Assembly (NCBI GenBank): GCA_016188965.1
Contig: JACPGT010000001.1
Coordinates: forward strand, 1 to 62,766
Direction: 5' to 3'
Source: Microcaldota archaeon
Lineage (GTDB): Archaea > Micrarchaeota > Micrarchaeia > Norongarragalinales > Norongarragalinaceae
Length of the DNA stretch: 62,766 bases
Shown: piece after piece, positions 15,961-25,398 of the stretch
How the letters are laid out: each line of letters starts with the position of its first letter
How positions within the stretch are numbered: the stretch's first letter is position 1
The notes under the pieces: generated by a model
What the model was told of the DNA's origin: nothing
The model's input: only the letters and a program-made list of their open reading frames with translations
The model's database searches: none
Translations under genes and position numbers: made by a program

Positions 15961-17160
15961 ATGCGGATTGCTCGCCGTTTGGATGGAGTGACGTACGCCG
16001 TGCGCGACGTGGTGGCCGAAGCGTCGAAACTGGAAAAACAAGGCCACCAAATCCTCAAACTCAACATCGGCGATCCGAACGTCTACGACCTGGACACGCC
16101 GAACTACATCAAGGACGCGCTGGACAAGGCCGTCCGCTCGGGCCACAACGGTTATTCCGATTCGCAAGGCTATTTGCCGCTGCGCGAGGAAGTTTGCCAC
16201 TACAACAAAGGCAAGGGATTCGACTCCACGCCCGACAACGTCGTGGTGACCTCCGGCCTATCCGAAGCGGTCAACCTGCTTTTGGGCGCCATGGTCGAAC
16301 CGGGCGACAACGTCATCATCCCCTCGCCGTCCTACCCGCTGTACGACGCGTTCGTGTCCTATTACGGCGGCGAAAAACGCCTGGCCCTCTTGGACGAATC
16401 CAACGGCTGGGCGCCGGACGTGGACGACTTGCGCAAGAAGATCGACGAGAACACGCGCGCCATCGTCGTGATCAACCCCAATAACCCCACCGGCGCGCTC
16501 TATCCGGAAAAGACGCTGCGCGACGTCATTTCAGTGGCCGGCGAGTATGACATACCCATCCTGGCTGACGAGATTTACGACGAACTGGTCTACGAAAAGA
16601 AGCACACCAGCATGGCCGCGCTGTCCAAGGACGTTCCCATCATCGCGATGAACGGCCTGTCAAAGAACTTCATCGCCCCCGGCTGGCGCGTGGGTTGGAT
16701 CACGTTCTGCAACTTTCCGGACGACACGCTGAAGAACGCCTTCATGCAGCTGGCGCGCATCCGCCTTTCCTCGTCGTTCCCGGCGCAAGTCGCGTCGATT
16801 GAAGCATTGAAGAACCGCAAGGCGTACGCCGAAGCCAAAAAGAACTTCATCCCGAAACTTCAGAAACGCCGCGACATCACGTACCAGCGGCTCAACGAAA
16901 TCCACGGATTGTCGTGCGTCAAACCCGAAGGCGCCTTTTACGCGTTTCCGCGCATCAACGAGGGCCCGTGGCCCACGGACAAGGAATTCGTCTTGCAGCT
17001 GCTGCGGGAAAAACATGTGTTGACGGTGTACGGCATCGGTTTTGCCGAACCGCACGGCACGCGCCACTTCCGCACCGTCTTTCTGCCCAACGAGCAGATC
17101 CTCGAGGAAAGCTTCAACCGGATTGAACAGTTCATGAAAGAAAACGTGTCAAAAAAGTAA
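15961..17160 (+). CDS. class I/II aminotransferase (alanine/aspartate type)
   Basis: A 399-residue PLP enzyme. The start at 15961 (MRIARRLDGVTYAVRDVV) is the first Met matching the family; an upstream in-frame extension runs out of the JAMM gene and is spurious. Typical motifs are LNIGDPNVYD, VVINPNNPTGALYP, ILADEIYDELVY, the PLP-lysine segment LSKNFIAPGWRVGW and a C-terminal Arg in HGTRHFRTVFLP. Alanine or aspartate transamination is likely. A TATA-like GTTTTTAATGG lies at 15882-15892. Confidence 0.9.
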   Translation: MRIARRLDGVTYAVRDVVAEASKLEKQGHQILKLNIGDPNVYDLDTPNYIKDALDKAVRSGHNGYSDSQGYLPLREEVCHYNKGKGFDSTPDNVVVTSGLSEAVNLLLGAMVEPGDNVIIPSPSYPLYDAFVSYYGGEKRLALLDESNGWAPDVDDLRKKIDENTRAIVVINPNNPTGALYPEKTLRDVISVAGEYDIPILADEIYDELVYEKKHTSMAALSKDVPIIAMNGLSKNFIAPGWRVGWITFCNFPDDTLKNAFMQLARIRLSSSFPAQVASIEALKNRKAYAEAKKNFIPKLQKRRDITYQRLNEIHGLSCVKPEGAFYAFPRINEGPWPTDKEFVLQLLREKHVLTVYGIGFAEPHGTRHFRTVFLPNEQILEESFNRIEQFMKENVSKK

Positions 17161-17178
17161 TCAGCGGAGGTCGGACAC

Positions 17179-17544
17179 ATGGAGGAAGGAAGACTTTGGA
17201 GCAAGGAAAGAGGGCAAGCCATCTGGCACCTGAATGAAAGCCATAACGCAAACGCACGCACCGGCTTGGACAGCGCCGCGATTGCCCAGGAAGGACAAAC
17301 CCAACGCATCGAATTCACCCATCAAAAAACGGGCGCATTTCTGGAGTTTGACCGTAGCGGGGGTGTCCGGCACTTAACCGGAGCCGAATCGGAACTTTCC
17401 GACGCGAAAAAACAAGCCATGGCAAAAGCCCTGCACGAAGTCATCCGCAAAGGACTTACAAATTCAGAAATGCCGCTTAACACGACCCACTTGGGCGGGT
17501 TGAAAGCGTATATTGACAGTTTCAGGCTAAAGAAAGCGGCGTGA
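17179..17544 (+). CDS. orphan hypothetical protein, 121 aa
   Basis: Follows the aminotransferase by 18 bases, with AGCGGAGG as a ribosome site. The protein is soluble, with a strand-rich middle (TQRIEFTHQKTGAFLEFDRS) and a helical C-terminus (DAKKQAMAKALHEVIRKGL). No recognised domain. It resembles in style the orphan proteins at 17681, 31789 and 32440 and may be lineage-specific. Confidence 0.6.
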   Translation: MEEGRLWSKERGQAIWHLNESHNANARTGLDSAAIAQEGQTQRIEFTHQKTGAFLEFDRSGGVRHLTGAESELSDAKKQAMAKALHEVIRKGLTNSEMPLNTTHLGGLKAYIDSFRLKKAA

Positions 17545-17680
17545 ACCAGCGGATGAAACCGACCGGCCAGGTGGGTATAGGGTCCGGACGGATTTCGGAG
17601 CCACGGTCGTGGAAAGAAGGGGCCAGGAAGCGCGGAAAACCTTTAAACAGGCCGGGCGATTAGGGTTACGGGTGCATTAT

Positions 17681-18058
17681 ATGAGACCTGCGGCAGAACT
17701 GGAACGGCGGACAAGAGAAACCTATTGGACACGGGATAGCAAGGGAGTGTTGACGGTAAACCGAGGGGTTCATAACCGATTGTTCGGTGACCACCAATTG
17801 TTCTCGATGGTGAATGAAGCAACCATGCCTAACCGCTTTGAATTGCGCGTCAAATTGAAATATGGTGGCGCACACGTCGTGAGACTGCCCGGGCATCCGG
17901 ACGGGGCCGGAATGACGACGTTATTTGGCGAGCGTCCGTCCCAAGCAAACGAGGCGTTGCTGAATGTGTACACAAAAGAAGCGCTGAGGCAAGGCCAACG
18001 TTCAAGCAGGCTTAACGTATTTTTTCCAAGTCCGAGAGAACGCAGCACTCATCCCTAA
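17681..18058 (+). CDS. orphan hypothetical protein, 125 aa
   Basis: Starts MRPAAELERRTRETYWTRDS at 17681. CCTTTAAACAGG (17639-17650) gives a TATA box about 30 bases upstream, so the longer frame from 17609 is unlikely. The middle has beta-rich segments (FELRVKLKYGGAHVVRLPGH). No motif or family recognised. Bases 17545-17680 otherwise hold only this promoter. Confidence 0.55.
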   Translation: MRPAAELERRTRETYWTRDSKGVLTVNRGVHNRLFGDHQLFSMVNEATMPNRFELRVKLKYGGAHVVRLPGHPDGAGMTTLFGERPSQANEALLNVYTKEALRQGQRSSRLNVFFPSPRERSTHP

Positions 18059-18129
18059 ACAAAAAAAAGATAGCTGACAAAACGTCTCCACAAGAGTGAG
18101 CGCCAGTCAACAACCAATAGGTAAACGGC

Positions 18130-19335
18130 ATGTCAGAACCAAAGGACTACTACCGGGCGTCGTTGGACCTGCACCGCAAGGTCCGCGGCAAGCTATCGAC
18201 GGAGTCCAAAGTGCCGTTGAGCACTAAAGACGACTTGAGCATTGCCTACACGCCGGGCGTGGCCGAGCCCTGTAGGGTCATAGCCAAGGACCCGAAAGCA
18301 GCGTTTGACTTGACCATCCGGGCCAACACGATAGCGGTCGTGTCGGACGGCTCGGCAGTCTTGGGGCTCGGAAACATCGGCGGACCCGCGGCGCTTCCCG
18401 TCATGGAAGGAAAAGCGTTGTTGTTCAAGGAATTCGGCGGCGTCAACGCGTTTCCCATCTGCGTGCACACCCAGGACCCGGCCAGAATCGTGGACTTGGT
18501 GTGTGAAATCGCGCCCAACTTCGGCGGCGTCAACCTGGAAGACATCGCGTCTCCCAACTGCTTCCAAATCGAGGACGAACTGAAGAAACGCCTCGACATC
18601 CCCGTTTTTCACGACGACCAGCACGGCACGGCCATCGTCGTCATGGCGGCGCTCATCAACGCGTGTAAGGTGACGGGAAAGAAGTTTTCCGACCTGAATG
18701 TGGCTTTTTCAGGCGCTGGAGCCGCGGGATTGGCCATCACGCGATTCTTGATGGGCCGCGGGCGCAAAGCGGACGATTACATCGTCAAGGACATCGTGCT
18801 GGCGGACAGCAAGGGCATCGTGTCGCGCGACCGCACGGACCTCAACTGGGCGAAGGCCGAAATCGCCAAAATCACGAACAAAAAAAACAAGACCGGCAAA
18901 CTAAAAGACGCTATGAAGGGCGCGGACGTGTTTATCGGCGTGTCGGTCAAAGGCACCGTTACCAGGGACATGGTCGCCGGCATGGCCAAAGACGCCATCG
19001 TGCTGGCCATGGCCAATCCGGAGCCGGAAATATGGCCGCAAGACGCGCTTGCGGCCGGGGCGAAAGTCGTCGGCACCGGACGGTCGGACTTGCCCAACCA
19101 AATCAACAACGTGTTGGCGTTTCCCGGCGTGCTTCGCGGCGCCCTGGACGCCCGCGCCACCCAGATTAATGAAGAGATGAAACTCGCAGCTGCTTTGGCC
19201 ATTTCGAGCCATATGAAAAAGCCGACGGCGGACCAAATCGTGCCGTCGGCTTTGGACCGCGACGTGGGCAAAGCTGTGGCGAAAAGCGTGGCGGATGCGG
19301 CGCGAAAGACGGGTGTGACTCGTGGATTGCGGTGA
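18130..19335 (+). CDS. malic enzyme (malate dehydrogenase, oxaloacetate-decarboxylating)
   Basis: A 401-residue short-form malic enzyme converting malate to pyruvate and CO2 with reduction of NAD(P). Motifs include the catalytic Tyr/Lys region YTPGVAEPCR and NTIAVVSDGSAVLGLGNIG, the metal site VFHDDQHGTAIVV, and the Rossmann FSGAGAAGLAITRFL. The length fits the bacterial/archaeal form without a phosphotransacetylase tail. It supplies pyruvate or NAD(P)H. The next gene starts within its stop codon. Confidence 0.95.
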   Translation: MSEPKDYYRASLDLHRKVRGKLSTESKVPLSTKDDLSIAYTPGVAEPCRVIAKDPKAAFDLTIRANTIAVVSDGSAVLGLGNIGGPAALPVMEGKALLFKEFGGVNAFPICVHTQDPARIVDLVCEIAPNFGGVNLEDIASPNCFQIEDELKKRLDIPVFHDDQHGTAIVVMAALINACKVTGKKFSDLNVAFSGAGAAGLAITRFLMGRGRKADDYIVKDIVLADSKGIVSRDRTDLNWAKAEIAKITNKKNKTGKLKDAMKGADVFIGVSVKGTVTRDMVAGMAKDAIVLAMANPEPEIWPQDALAAGAKVVGTGRSDLPNQINNVLAFPGVLRGALDARATQINEEMKLAAALAISSHMKKPTADQIVPSALDRDVGKAVAKSVADAARKTGVTRGLR

Positions 19336-19886
19336 ATGACTCCATGCTCAAAATAGAATCCGAAAACGCATCCGAGCTCGTTTTATCGAACATCGAGCGT
19401 TGGGTTCGCATCCAACAGGCCATTTGGGCCGCGATTGCAATCGTCCTCGTGGCGGTGACCGTCCATCAAATCCTTCTTTTTCCAGAACCGCGCTTCACGG
19501 TCATGGACCGCGCCATCGGCGCAATCCTGGTGCTTTCCTGCGCGTTGGTCGCGTCGTATATGGCTTTGTCTACCGGCGTGGAACGGTTTGTGGTCGATAA
19601 GAAGAAACGGACAATAACAAAAAGCGACGACGCCGTTTTGAATAAAAACACATGGTCGGTTTCGTTCGACCAAATCGATCACATCCAATTGCAGGATCTC
19701 TCTTTGTTGACCGACAGCTATTCTCTGCACATCGTATGCGTTGATGGAACCCGTTTGAGCTTGAGCTTCTTTCATCATAGCGGACTTAGCACCATGCTCT
19801 GGGGCTGGTCTTGGAAGAAAAAGGACAAGGATATCGCGAAGAAACTGGCTTCGATTTCCGGCAAACCCCTGATTGCCGATAAATGA
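19332..19886 (+). CDS. two-TM membrane protein with PH-like cytoplasmic domain
   Basis: Begins at a GTG overlapping the malic enzyme stop (GTGA), or at the ATG at 19344. Two transmembrane helices (about 28-48 and 62-80) are followed by a strand-rich domain (FVVDKKKRTITKSDDAVL ... DQIDHIQLQDLSLLTDSYSL), similar in layout to PH-like DUF304 proteins. AT content rises relative to the malic enzyme. Function unknown. Confidence 0.65.
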   Translation: MNDSMLKIESENASELVLSNIERWVRIQQAIWAAIAIVLVAVTVHQILLFPEPRFTVMDRAIGAILVLSCALVASYMALSTGVERFVVDKKKRTITKSDDAVLNKNTWSVSFDQIDHIQLQDLSLLTDSYSLHIVCVDGTRLSLSFFHHSGLSTMLWGWSWKKKDKDIAKKLASISGKPLIADK

Positions 19887-19894
19887 CGTACTTC

Positions 19895-20401
19895 CTAAAG
19901 CAGGCGCACGAACATCAGCACGTCCTTGTCCCAGAGCTTTTGCACCAGTTTTCCATGCCGCTGGAATCCGGCCTGCTCGTAGATGCGGATGGCTTTGGCG
20001 TTGGATTCCTCCACCAGCATGACGGCCTGCGTGCAGCCGATGTCCTTGGCTTCGCCCAAGGCCGCGGCCAGCAGTTTCTTGCCCCAGCCTTGGCCCTGCA
20101 GTTCCGGAACGACGCAGAGGCCCAAAATCTTGGCCGTCTTCGGGCTTGAAAGCGGCGGTTTTTCCGCGGTGGCGTGGCGGGGATTCGGCTCGGCGTTCAA
20201 TTCGAAGTCGATGAACCCCAATACTTCGTCGTCGCGGGCCAGGACGAAGTAGACGATGCCGTTTTTGATTCGCTCAAAGACGTGGTCGGCCGACAAATGG
20301 ATGTACGGAAAGAAGCGCTTCGTCAAATCGGCGAGGCGGACGCTGTCGGTCGTGACGGCGCGGCGGAGGGTCAAAGCGGACGAGTCAGTTAAGGGATCCA
20401 T
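19895..20401 (-). CDS. GNAT-family N-acetyltransferase
   Basis: A 168-residue protein from the ATG at 20401 (MDPLTDSSALTLRR). The longer frame overlaps the neighbouring nuclease gene and is not needed. The acetyl-CoA-binding motif A is LCVVPELQGQGWGKKLLAAA, followed by the family's SNAKAIRIYEQAGFQRHG motif. The substrate is unknown; ribosomal-protein, N-terminal or small-molecule acetylation are all possible. Its start overlaps the end of the PLD-type gene by 13 bases, so the pair is probably an operon. Confidence 0.87.
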   Translation of the reverse strand: MDPLTDSSALTLRRAVTTDSVRLADLTKRFFPYIHLSADHVFERIKNGIVYFVLARDDEVLGFIDFELNAEPNPRHATAEKPPLSSPKTAKILGLCVVPELQGQGWGKKLLAAALGEAKDIGCTQAVMLVEESNAKAIRIYEQAGFQRHGKLVQKLWDKDVLMFVRLL

Positions 20402-20946
20402 GGTCGGGCGATGCTCCAATCGGATTCGAAAATCTTTTGGAACGAGCCGGCTATTATTGGGTGGTGGATAACGACGGCGGCTTCTCGGTTCAGCTGCATG
20501 GCGTGGCGCGACCAATTCGTCGAGCCGACGAACACGGATTGGCCGTCAGAAACGAGGAATTTGGCGTGGGTCGACGCAAAGTCGCGGGACGCCCACCGCA
20601 CGGGGATGCCGAAACGAGCCAGTTTTTCGGCGGTATAAAGATTGGCCTCGATTTTGGGGTCCAGGATTAGGCGGACGCGGACGCCGCGGTTTTGCGCATC
20701 AATCAAGGCGTCCTGCAGCGGCGTAAAAGAGAATTGGTACACCATGACGTCCAAGCCGCTTCGTGCGGAGGCGATGATGGCAAGCAACGCCGGCTCGCTT
20801 TGACCTGGCGAGAAGACCGTTTCGATTGACGCCACGTCGACGGACGGCGGCGAAAACGCGGCGTTGGCGAAAAAGCCGGCAGCGAATGCAAACGGTAGCA
20901 GGGAAAAAAGGAGGGCATACCGAAAACGGAAAGGCATGGCGCGCAT
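20389..20946 (-). CDS. secreted/anchored phospholipase D-family nuclease (Nuc-like)
   Basis: A 185-residue protein with an N-terminal hydrophobic signal or anchor (YALLFSLLPFAFAAGFFANA) and a single PLD domain. The HKD-type motif is complete: HAKFLVSDGQSVFVGSTNWS. Single-HKD proteins of this size form dimers and are usually nonspecific DNA endonucleases (Nuc type). The signal places it outside the membrane. It lies next to the type IV-secretion-like operon, so a role in processing external DNA is worth considering. Confidence 0.85.
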   Translation of the reverse strand: MRAMPFRFRYALLFSLLPFAFAAGFFANAAFSPPSVDVASIETVFSPGQSEPALLAIIASARSGLDVMVYQFSFTPLQDALIDAQNRGVRVRLILDPKIEANLYTAEKLARFGIPVRWASRDFASTHAKFLVSDGQSVFVGSTNWSRHAMQLNREAAVVIHHPIIAGSFQKIFESDWSIARPWIP

Positions 20947-21040
20947 CAGCCCGATAGCGTCGGCCGCGCACATATGGATTTCGGATAGCTTTTTTCAACC
21001 CGCGAAAGCGTCTTTTAGTCGCAACGTGGCCGTGACGAAC

Positions 21041-21859
21041 TCAATAGGACGCTTCGATCCAGGCGCCGACTCCGAGGACGAAGACGGCTAAAATCAGCAG
21101 GATGAGCACTTCGATGAAGACGTGGCGGAACAAATCGGGCTTGGAAAAGCCGCGTTTCATGAATTCCATGGAGAACAGGCCGCCGGCGATGCTGGCCAGG
21201 AAATAGGCGGAAAGTTCGAAGATGCCGTGGGGCAGCAGGCCAAAAAAGCCATAGACGGCGCCCATGAGCCCCAATTCATGCACTTTGGTGCCGATGACCA
21301 CGCCGATGATGGAGGCATTCCAGAGCAGCAGGTAGATGGACCCGATGCCGTAGACTAGCGAGAACAAAAGCATGAGGCCCATGACTTGCATGTTGTGGTT
21401 GAACAGGAACCAGAATTGGTTTTCCTGCGCCACCGAGTTGAACAACTGGCCTTGGATGGCCGACCCTCGGATGAGGTTGACTTCGCGCAGTTGGTCGGCA
21501 AAAAGCGTGCTGGTCGTCTCCGGTGGCAGCAAGGCGAACCAGAACGTGTAGGCCAAGGCGGCGCCCAAGAAGAAAAAAGCGAAGACTTCCCAGAGGTCGA
21601 CATGGTGGGTGAACAGGCTCAAGCGGCCTTTGCCGTGCTTCCAAGCATCGACTTGCGCTTCCTCCTCTTCTTCTTCCTTCATCAACACGTTCCAAAGAAG
21701 CGGAATCAACGGCACCATGGCAAAAACGATGATCGAGCCGCGGATGGGCAAGTACAATTCGACCAATACGCCGAAGGAAACGAATACGAACGTGGCCAAT
21801 ATGAGCGACCAAGGCTCCTTCGTCGCCTGGCCCGGGGACACCAGGAAATCCAAGACCAT
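21041..21859 (-). CDS. SpoIIM-family (DUF95) membrane protein
   Basis: A 272-residue protein with about six transmembrane helices. The C-terminal two-thirds match SpoIIM/DUF95: the HNMQVMGLMLLFSLVYGIGS and LLPHGIFELSAYFLASIAGG segments are typical. A short charged loop (KEEEEEEAQVDAWKHG) follows the first helices. Archaeal homologues are common but of unknown role. A TATA box (GCTATATAAG on the minus strand, 21886-21895) lies about 27 bases upstream, so it is transcribed separately from the operon before it. Confidence 0.85.
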   Translation of the reverse strand: MVLDFLVSPGQATKEPWSLILATFVFVSFGVLVELYLPIRGSIIVFAMVPLIPLLWNVLMKEEEEEEAQVDAWKHGKGRLSLFTHHVDLWEVFAFFFLGAALAYTFWFALLPPETTSTLFADQLREVNLIRGSAIQGQLFNSVAQENQFWFLFNHNMQVMGLMLLFSLVYGIGSIYLLLWNASIIGVVIGTKVHELGLMGAVYGFFGLLPHGIFELSAYFLASIAGGLFSMEFMKRGFSKPDLFRHVFIEVLILLILAVFVLGVGAWIEASY

Positions 21860-21974
21860 ACCGGACGACGTTTAGCCCTCCCAGGCTTATATAGCAAAGC
21901 GTGCAAATGGCACGACTCGTTGACCGGGAAACGGCCATGGTTTGCCGCAAACCTTGAGCCGCCGGCCGGACCCT

Positions 21975-23474
21975 TTACCGGAATCGGACCGCACACAACG
22001 CCAGGACAACGATGACGCCCAAGAGGAGCCCGTCGTAACGGCGGAGGACGCCTTCGGAAGATATCGGTTCGGAATGCACATAGACCACGGCGTCGGCGAA
22101 AGTAGGCGCCAGGCCCGCACTGCCCAAAAAGCGGGCGACGATGCGGTGGGCTCCAGGCTGCCGGAATGTGATTTGGGCGCGTGCAAGACCCCGTGCGTCG
22201 GACGTCAGGTTTTGAAGAACCTCTGACGTTTCCAGGACAAAAGGAAGGCCAGAAAGCGGGCGAGCCGCACGGTCCGATAACCTCACGGATACGCCCACCG
22301 GTTGACCGACCGGGATGGATGCGGGCGACAATTCGACGGACAAGCGGGCCGAATCGTGGCCCAAAAAGTCTTCCTGCAGCTGGACGGCATCGTTGAAGAA
22401 ATCGCGGGCCGAAACGGCCCACGTATGGACGCCGGGGCCTATGCGGGAATCGAGGGCTTGGTCGACCCGGTACGCGTAACGGTACGACGTGCTTGCAAAG
22501 GACTGGAACCGGGCGGGACTGACGTCGTGGGAACCGGCGGATCGGTTCGGAACGGACACGACCGACAGCGCGCCGCGCGCATCCGGCCGTGCATCGAAGC
22601 TTTGGAACCGCTGGTAGCCCGTCCGCATGCCATCCCAGAGGGATTCAAGCCAATACAGCGACGTGTTGGAATAGAAGTAGGCCTGCATCGACGGCAGAAA
22701 AAGGCTGAAGTTGCGTATCCACGGCGTGAATGAAACGGTCTGGTTGGCCGGATGGACCAAGGGCAAAGAAACAGATGGGGAAGACGCGGAGTAATCATAG
22801 ACGGGCGAATCGTGAGATATGTCCACCCAGGACTGGACCGAACAGCCGTTCCAATAGCAGAACGAACGGCATTGGACGGTGTGGACTTCGCGATCATATT
22901 GGAGGAATATCCGTCCGTCCAATGTGACGGAAAGCGGACCGCGGGATGAGGAAAGTTCGGCCGAATCGAAACCGGAAAACGCCGGGCTCGACGGATTCTC
23001 GTGTACGCGCAGGACGCCGGGCAATTGCGAGTGCAGCCTGAATTGGCCGCTGACGCCATCCAAACGCATTCGCGAGCGGTTCGAACCGCAACCGGAAAGC
23101 GAACCGTCCCAGTCGAAGTCGGTTTGGGCGTCGTACGACCAGCCCCACAGCACGCGGGGCGGATGATTGGAGGAAACCATGCCATCCACCGATGGATAGA
23201 CCGCGTGGACGTCAATCGAGAAAAAACGGAGCGGGTGGCTCGGAGGCCGTGTTCCGCCTATGGGAACGCGGATGCCTTGGAGCAAGGGGCCCAGTTGGTC
23301 GTTATGCCGGGCCACTTCGGCATGCGGAGGGTCGGCATAGAACGCGGCCGAAAAACCGCCAAGACAAAAAAGAAAAGCCAACGCCAAAGCGGACCGGCAC
23401 CGCGGTGCGGGAATCAAGCCGGACGTACGCGCATCAACCCCTTTTGTGCGAAACGGCGGTTTCAAGACCATCAT
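21975..23474 (-). CDS. large secreted ectodomain protein of the VirB-like operon
   Basis: About 499 residues from MMVLKPPFRTKG. An N-terminal signal or anchor (SALALAFLFCLGGFSAAFYA) is followed by a long Ser/Tyr/Asp-rich extracellular region with several N-x-S/T sequons. An Ig-like domain near 375-460 (ASIPVGQPVGVSVRLSDR) precedes a single C-terminal transmembrane helix (LLLGVIVVLALCAV). It overlaps the preceding gene by 41 bases, indicating coupling. No enzymatic motif. As the last gene of the VirB2/B6/B4-like set it could be a surface receptor or pore cap; this is inference. Confidence 0.75.
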   Translation of the reverse strand: MMVLKPPFRTKGVDARTSGLIPAPRCRSALALAFLFCLGGFSAAFYADPPHAEVARHNDQLGPLLQGIRVPIGGTRPPSHPLRFFSIDVHAVYPSVDGMVSSNHPPRVLWGWSYDAQTDFDWDGSLSGCGSNRSRMRLDGVSGQFRLHSQLPGVLRVHENPSSPAFSGFDSAELSSSRGPLSVTLDGRIFLQYDREVHTVQCRSFCYWNGCSVQSWVDISHDSPVYDYSASSPSVSLPLVHPANQTVSFTPWIRNFSLFLPSMQAYFYSNTSLYWLESLWDGMRTGYQRFQSFDARPDARGALSVVSVPNRSAGSHDVSPARFQSFASTSYRYAYRVDQALDSRIGPGVHTWAVSARDFFNDAVQLQEDFLGHDSARLSVELSPASIPVGQPVGVSVRLSDRAARPLSGLPFVLETSEVLQNLTSDARGLARAQITFRQPGAHRIVARFLGSAGLAPTFADAVVYVHSEPISSEGVLRRYDGLLLGVIVVLALCAVRFR

Positions 23475-25398
23475 CCAAAGACCGCCATGCCTTGGCGCCA
23501 AGGCGGCGGATGCGGCCGCGGGCAGGGTCCGTATCGATGACCATCTTCTTGCCGGCCTGGCGGCAGGACAAGCGGTTGCCGTTGCGACGGAACGTCCATC
23601 CGTCAAGAATCAGCCGATCGGCCAACCGCTTCCAGAATACGGCCGCCAAAGCCTCCGCGTCGGAACGATACCAACCGGATAGCGTCACGAAATCACCGTG
23701 GAAAACCACGATGCCAGCCAGAGCCGCCTGCCGAAGCAGGTGCCTGACGGATTCTTCCTCGATGACGAGCATCGGATCGCCTAGGACGGCATGCAGTCGT
23801 GAGGAAAATTCCCTTACTGAAAGAGGCATCGGGTCCCGCCGAGTCCGGTTGGCCATCGCGCGCAGGATATGCTCTTTCGACACGGACACGCGCCGGCCGT
23901 GCACGACGGGAGGCAGGAGGCGGATGCGGACGGGGGCCTGCCGTTTGAACCACCATGCGGTGCAGAAGAGGCCGACGGCGCCCAACGCCAGCAGCCGGTC
24001 CGGCCACGAGGACAGCAACCCGGCCGGGACGGAATACTCAAAGAACAAGGATTGTCCATCCACGACGAGTGACCGTCGGTTGGGGCCGCCGGAAAGGTTG
24101 GCATCAAAGAGTCGGAAGACGCCTTCCGAATCGGTGCGGATGGAAGTTCCGGCCCATTGCAAATCCGTGCGGGCGGCCGGACGCTCTCCGGCCCAAAGGT
24201 GCGCCGAAATGGTCTTGGAAGCGGAATCAACGTGGTCGACTTGTACGCGGTGGGAAAACAAGTGTAGGGCTGAATACGATTTGGACCCGTCGGAACCGGA
24301 CACTTCCAGCACGTAATCTCCCGTCGCCAGGTCCCATGTCGGCGTCTTGGAATGCCAAGTCAGGCCTGAAGGAAAACCGCCCAACGCCTGCCGGTGCAGG
24401 GCTTGGGTGCCGTCGTGTACGGACAATTCGAAAGAAACAGGGGAAGACAGGTTGGAAAGAAAGGAGACGGAAAACGGACGTTTGGCCCGTGAAATCGAGG
24501 GATGGATGATACGGAGGGACGGCGGTTGCCAACGCACGCGGCGGTGCGTCGTGCCGAGGTCATGGATTCGGACCCACGCCTCCTCGGCCGTTCCGTCGAA
24601 AGCCGGCGAGAACAAGAACCGGCCAGGCGTCGCGTTGGCCGAAAAAGAAACCAGCGGGCGCGTCCAACGAGCCTGGCGTATGAACTCCGAATAAAAATCC
24701 GCTGCGTCATCTGCGCCGGAAAACGACGCGTCCAACAAACCGGGAAACACGACCAGCGCACCGCGACCGTGCTCCACCACCTGTCCGCGGCCCGAGAGCC
24801 ACGACGAACCACGCCGGACCGAAAGTGGAACATCCGAAACGGGGTCCATCGCTTCGAAATCGACCCCCAGCCGTTCACGTTGGGCCGGCCACTGTGGGTT
24901 GGCCACGATGCGCCCGTCGGACTGCATGAGCGACAATGCAAAGCCCGAATAGAGGACGACCCAACCGCGGTCCAGAAGTTCAATCCATGAACCGTTCAAA
25001 GCCAGTTCGGAAGGCATGGCTGAACCGGCCACAATCAGCACGCCAGGTTCGACGGCCCGCAAATCCGGCATGCGGGCACGGCGGACTGCAATCGACTGGT
25101 TTGACAAGCGGGACGCAAGGCCGGCGGAAAAAGCCTCGAATTTTTCCTGGTCGGACTCGGCCCAAATCAGGACTTTTTCCGGCATCGTACGGCGGAAGAT
25201 GGTGATGTCCACGGGTACGGGAAGCATCGAGTCGAAGAGAAAAAAAGCCGTGGTCGCGTTGCCATCCGCCCATGCCAGGCCGGACCGGACCAATCCGGCA
25301 CCTTGGGATTCAACCACCGGACCGGGCAATCCTCCGACCAGCCAATAGATGGAAAAGGATGCCGCGGCCAACAGCAACGCCAAAGCCAACGGTTTCAC
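23434..25398 (-). CDS. large membrane-anchored ectodomain protein with cytoplasmic tail
   Basis: A 654-residue protein. A signal or anchor at residues 1-22 is followed by about 430 extracellular residues containing a glutamine-amidotransferase/TldE-like flavour (VLIWAESDQEKFEAF, GVLIVAGSAMPS, GALVVFPGLLD) and beta-rich regions. A transmembrane helix (LLALGAVGLFCTAWWF) comes near 470. A basic cytoplasmic domain of about 170 residues follows with winged-helix-like segments. It starts inside the VirB4-like ATPase stop (ATGA overlap), so it is clearly part of the operon. I do not recognise the family. Confidence 0.75.
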   Translation of the reverse strand: MKPLALALLLAAASFSIYWLVGGLPGPVVESQGAGLVRSGLAWADGNATTAFFLFDSMLPVPVDITIFRRTMPEKVLIWAESDQEKFEAFSAGLASRLSNQSIAVRRARMPDLRAVEPGVLIVAGSAMPSELALNGSWIELLDRGWVVLYSGFALSLMQSDGRIVANPQWPAQRERLGVDFEAMDPVSDVPLSVRRGSSWLSGRGQVVEHGRGALVVFPGLLDASFSGADDAADFYSEFIRQARWTRPLVSFSANATPGRFLFSPAFDGTAEEAWVRIHDLGTTHRRVRWQPPSLRIIHPSISRAKRPFSVSFLSNLSSPVSFELSVHDGTQALHRQALGGFPSGLTWHSKTPTWDLATGDYVLEVSGSDGSKSYSALHLFSHRVQVDHVDSASKTISAHLWAGERPAARTDLQWAGTSIRTDSEGVFRLFDANLSGGPNRRSLVVDGQSLFFEYSVPAGLLSSWPDRLLALGAVGLFCTAWWFKRQAPVRIRLLPPVVHGRRVSVSKEHILRAMANRTRRDPMPLSVREFSSRLHAVLGDPMLVIEEESVRHLLRQAALAGIVVFHGDFVTLSGWYRSDAEALAAVFWKRLADRLILDGWTFRRNGNRLSCRQAGKKMVIDTDPARGRIRRLGAKAWRSLDDGLETAVSHKRG

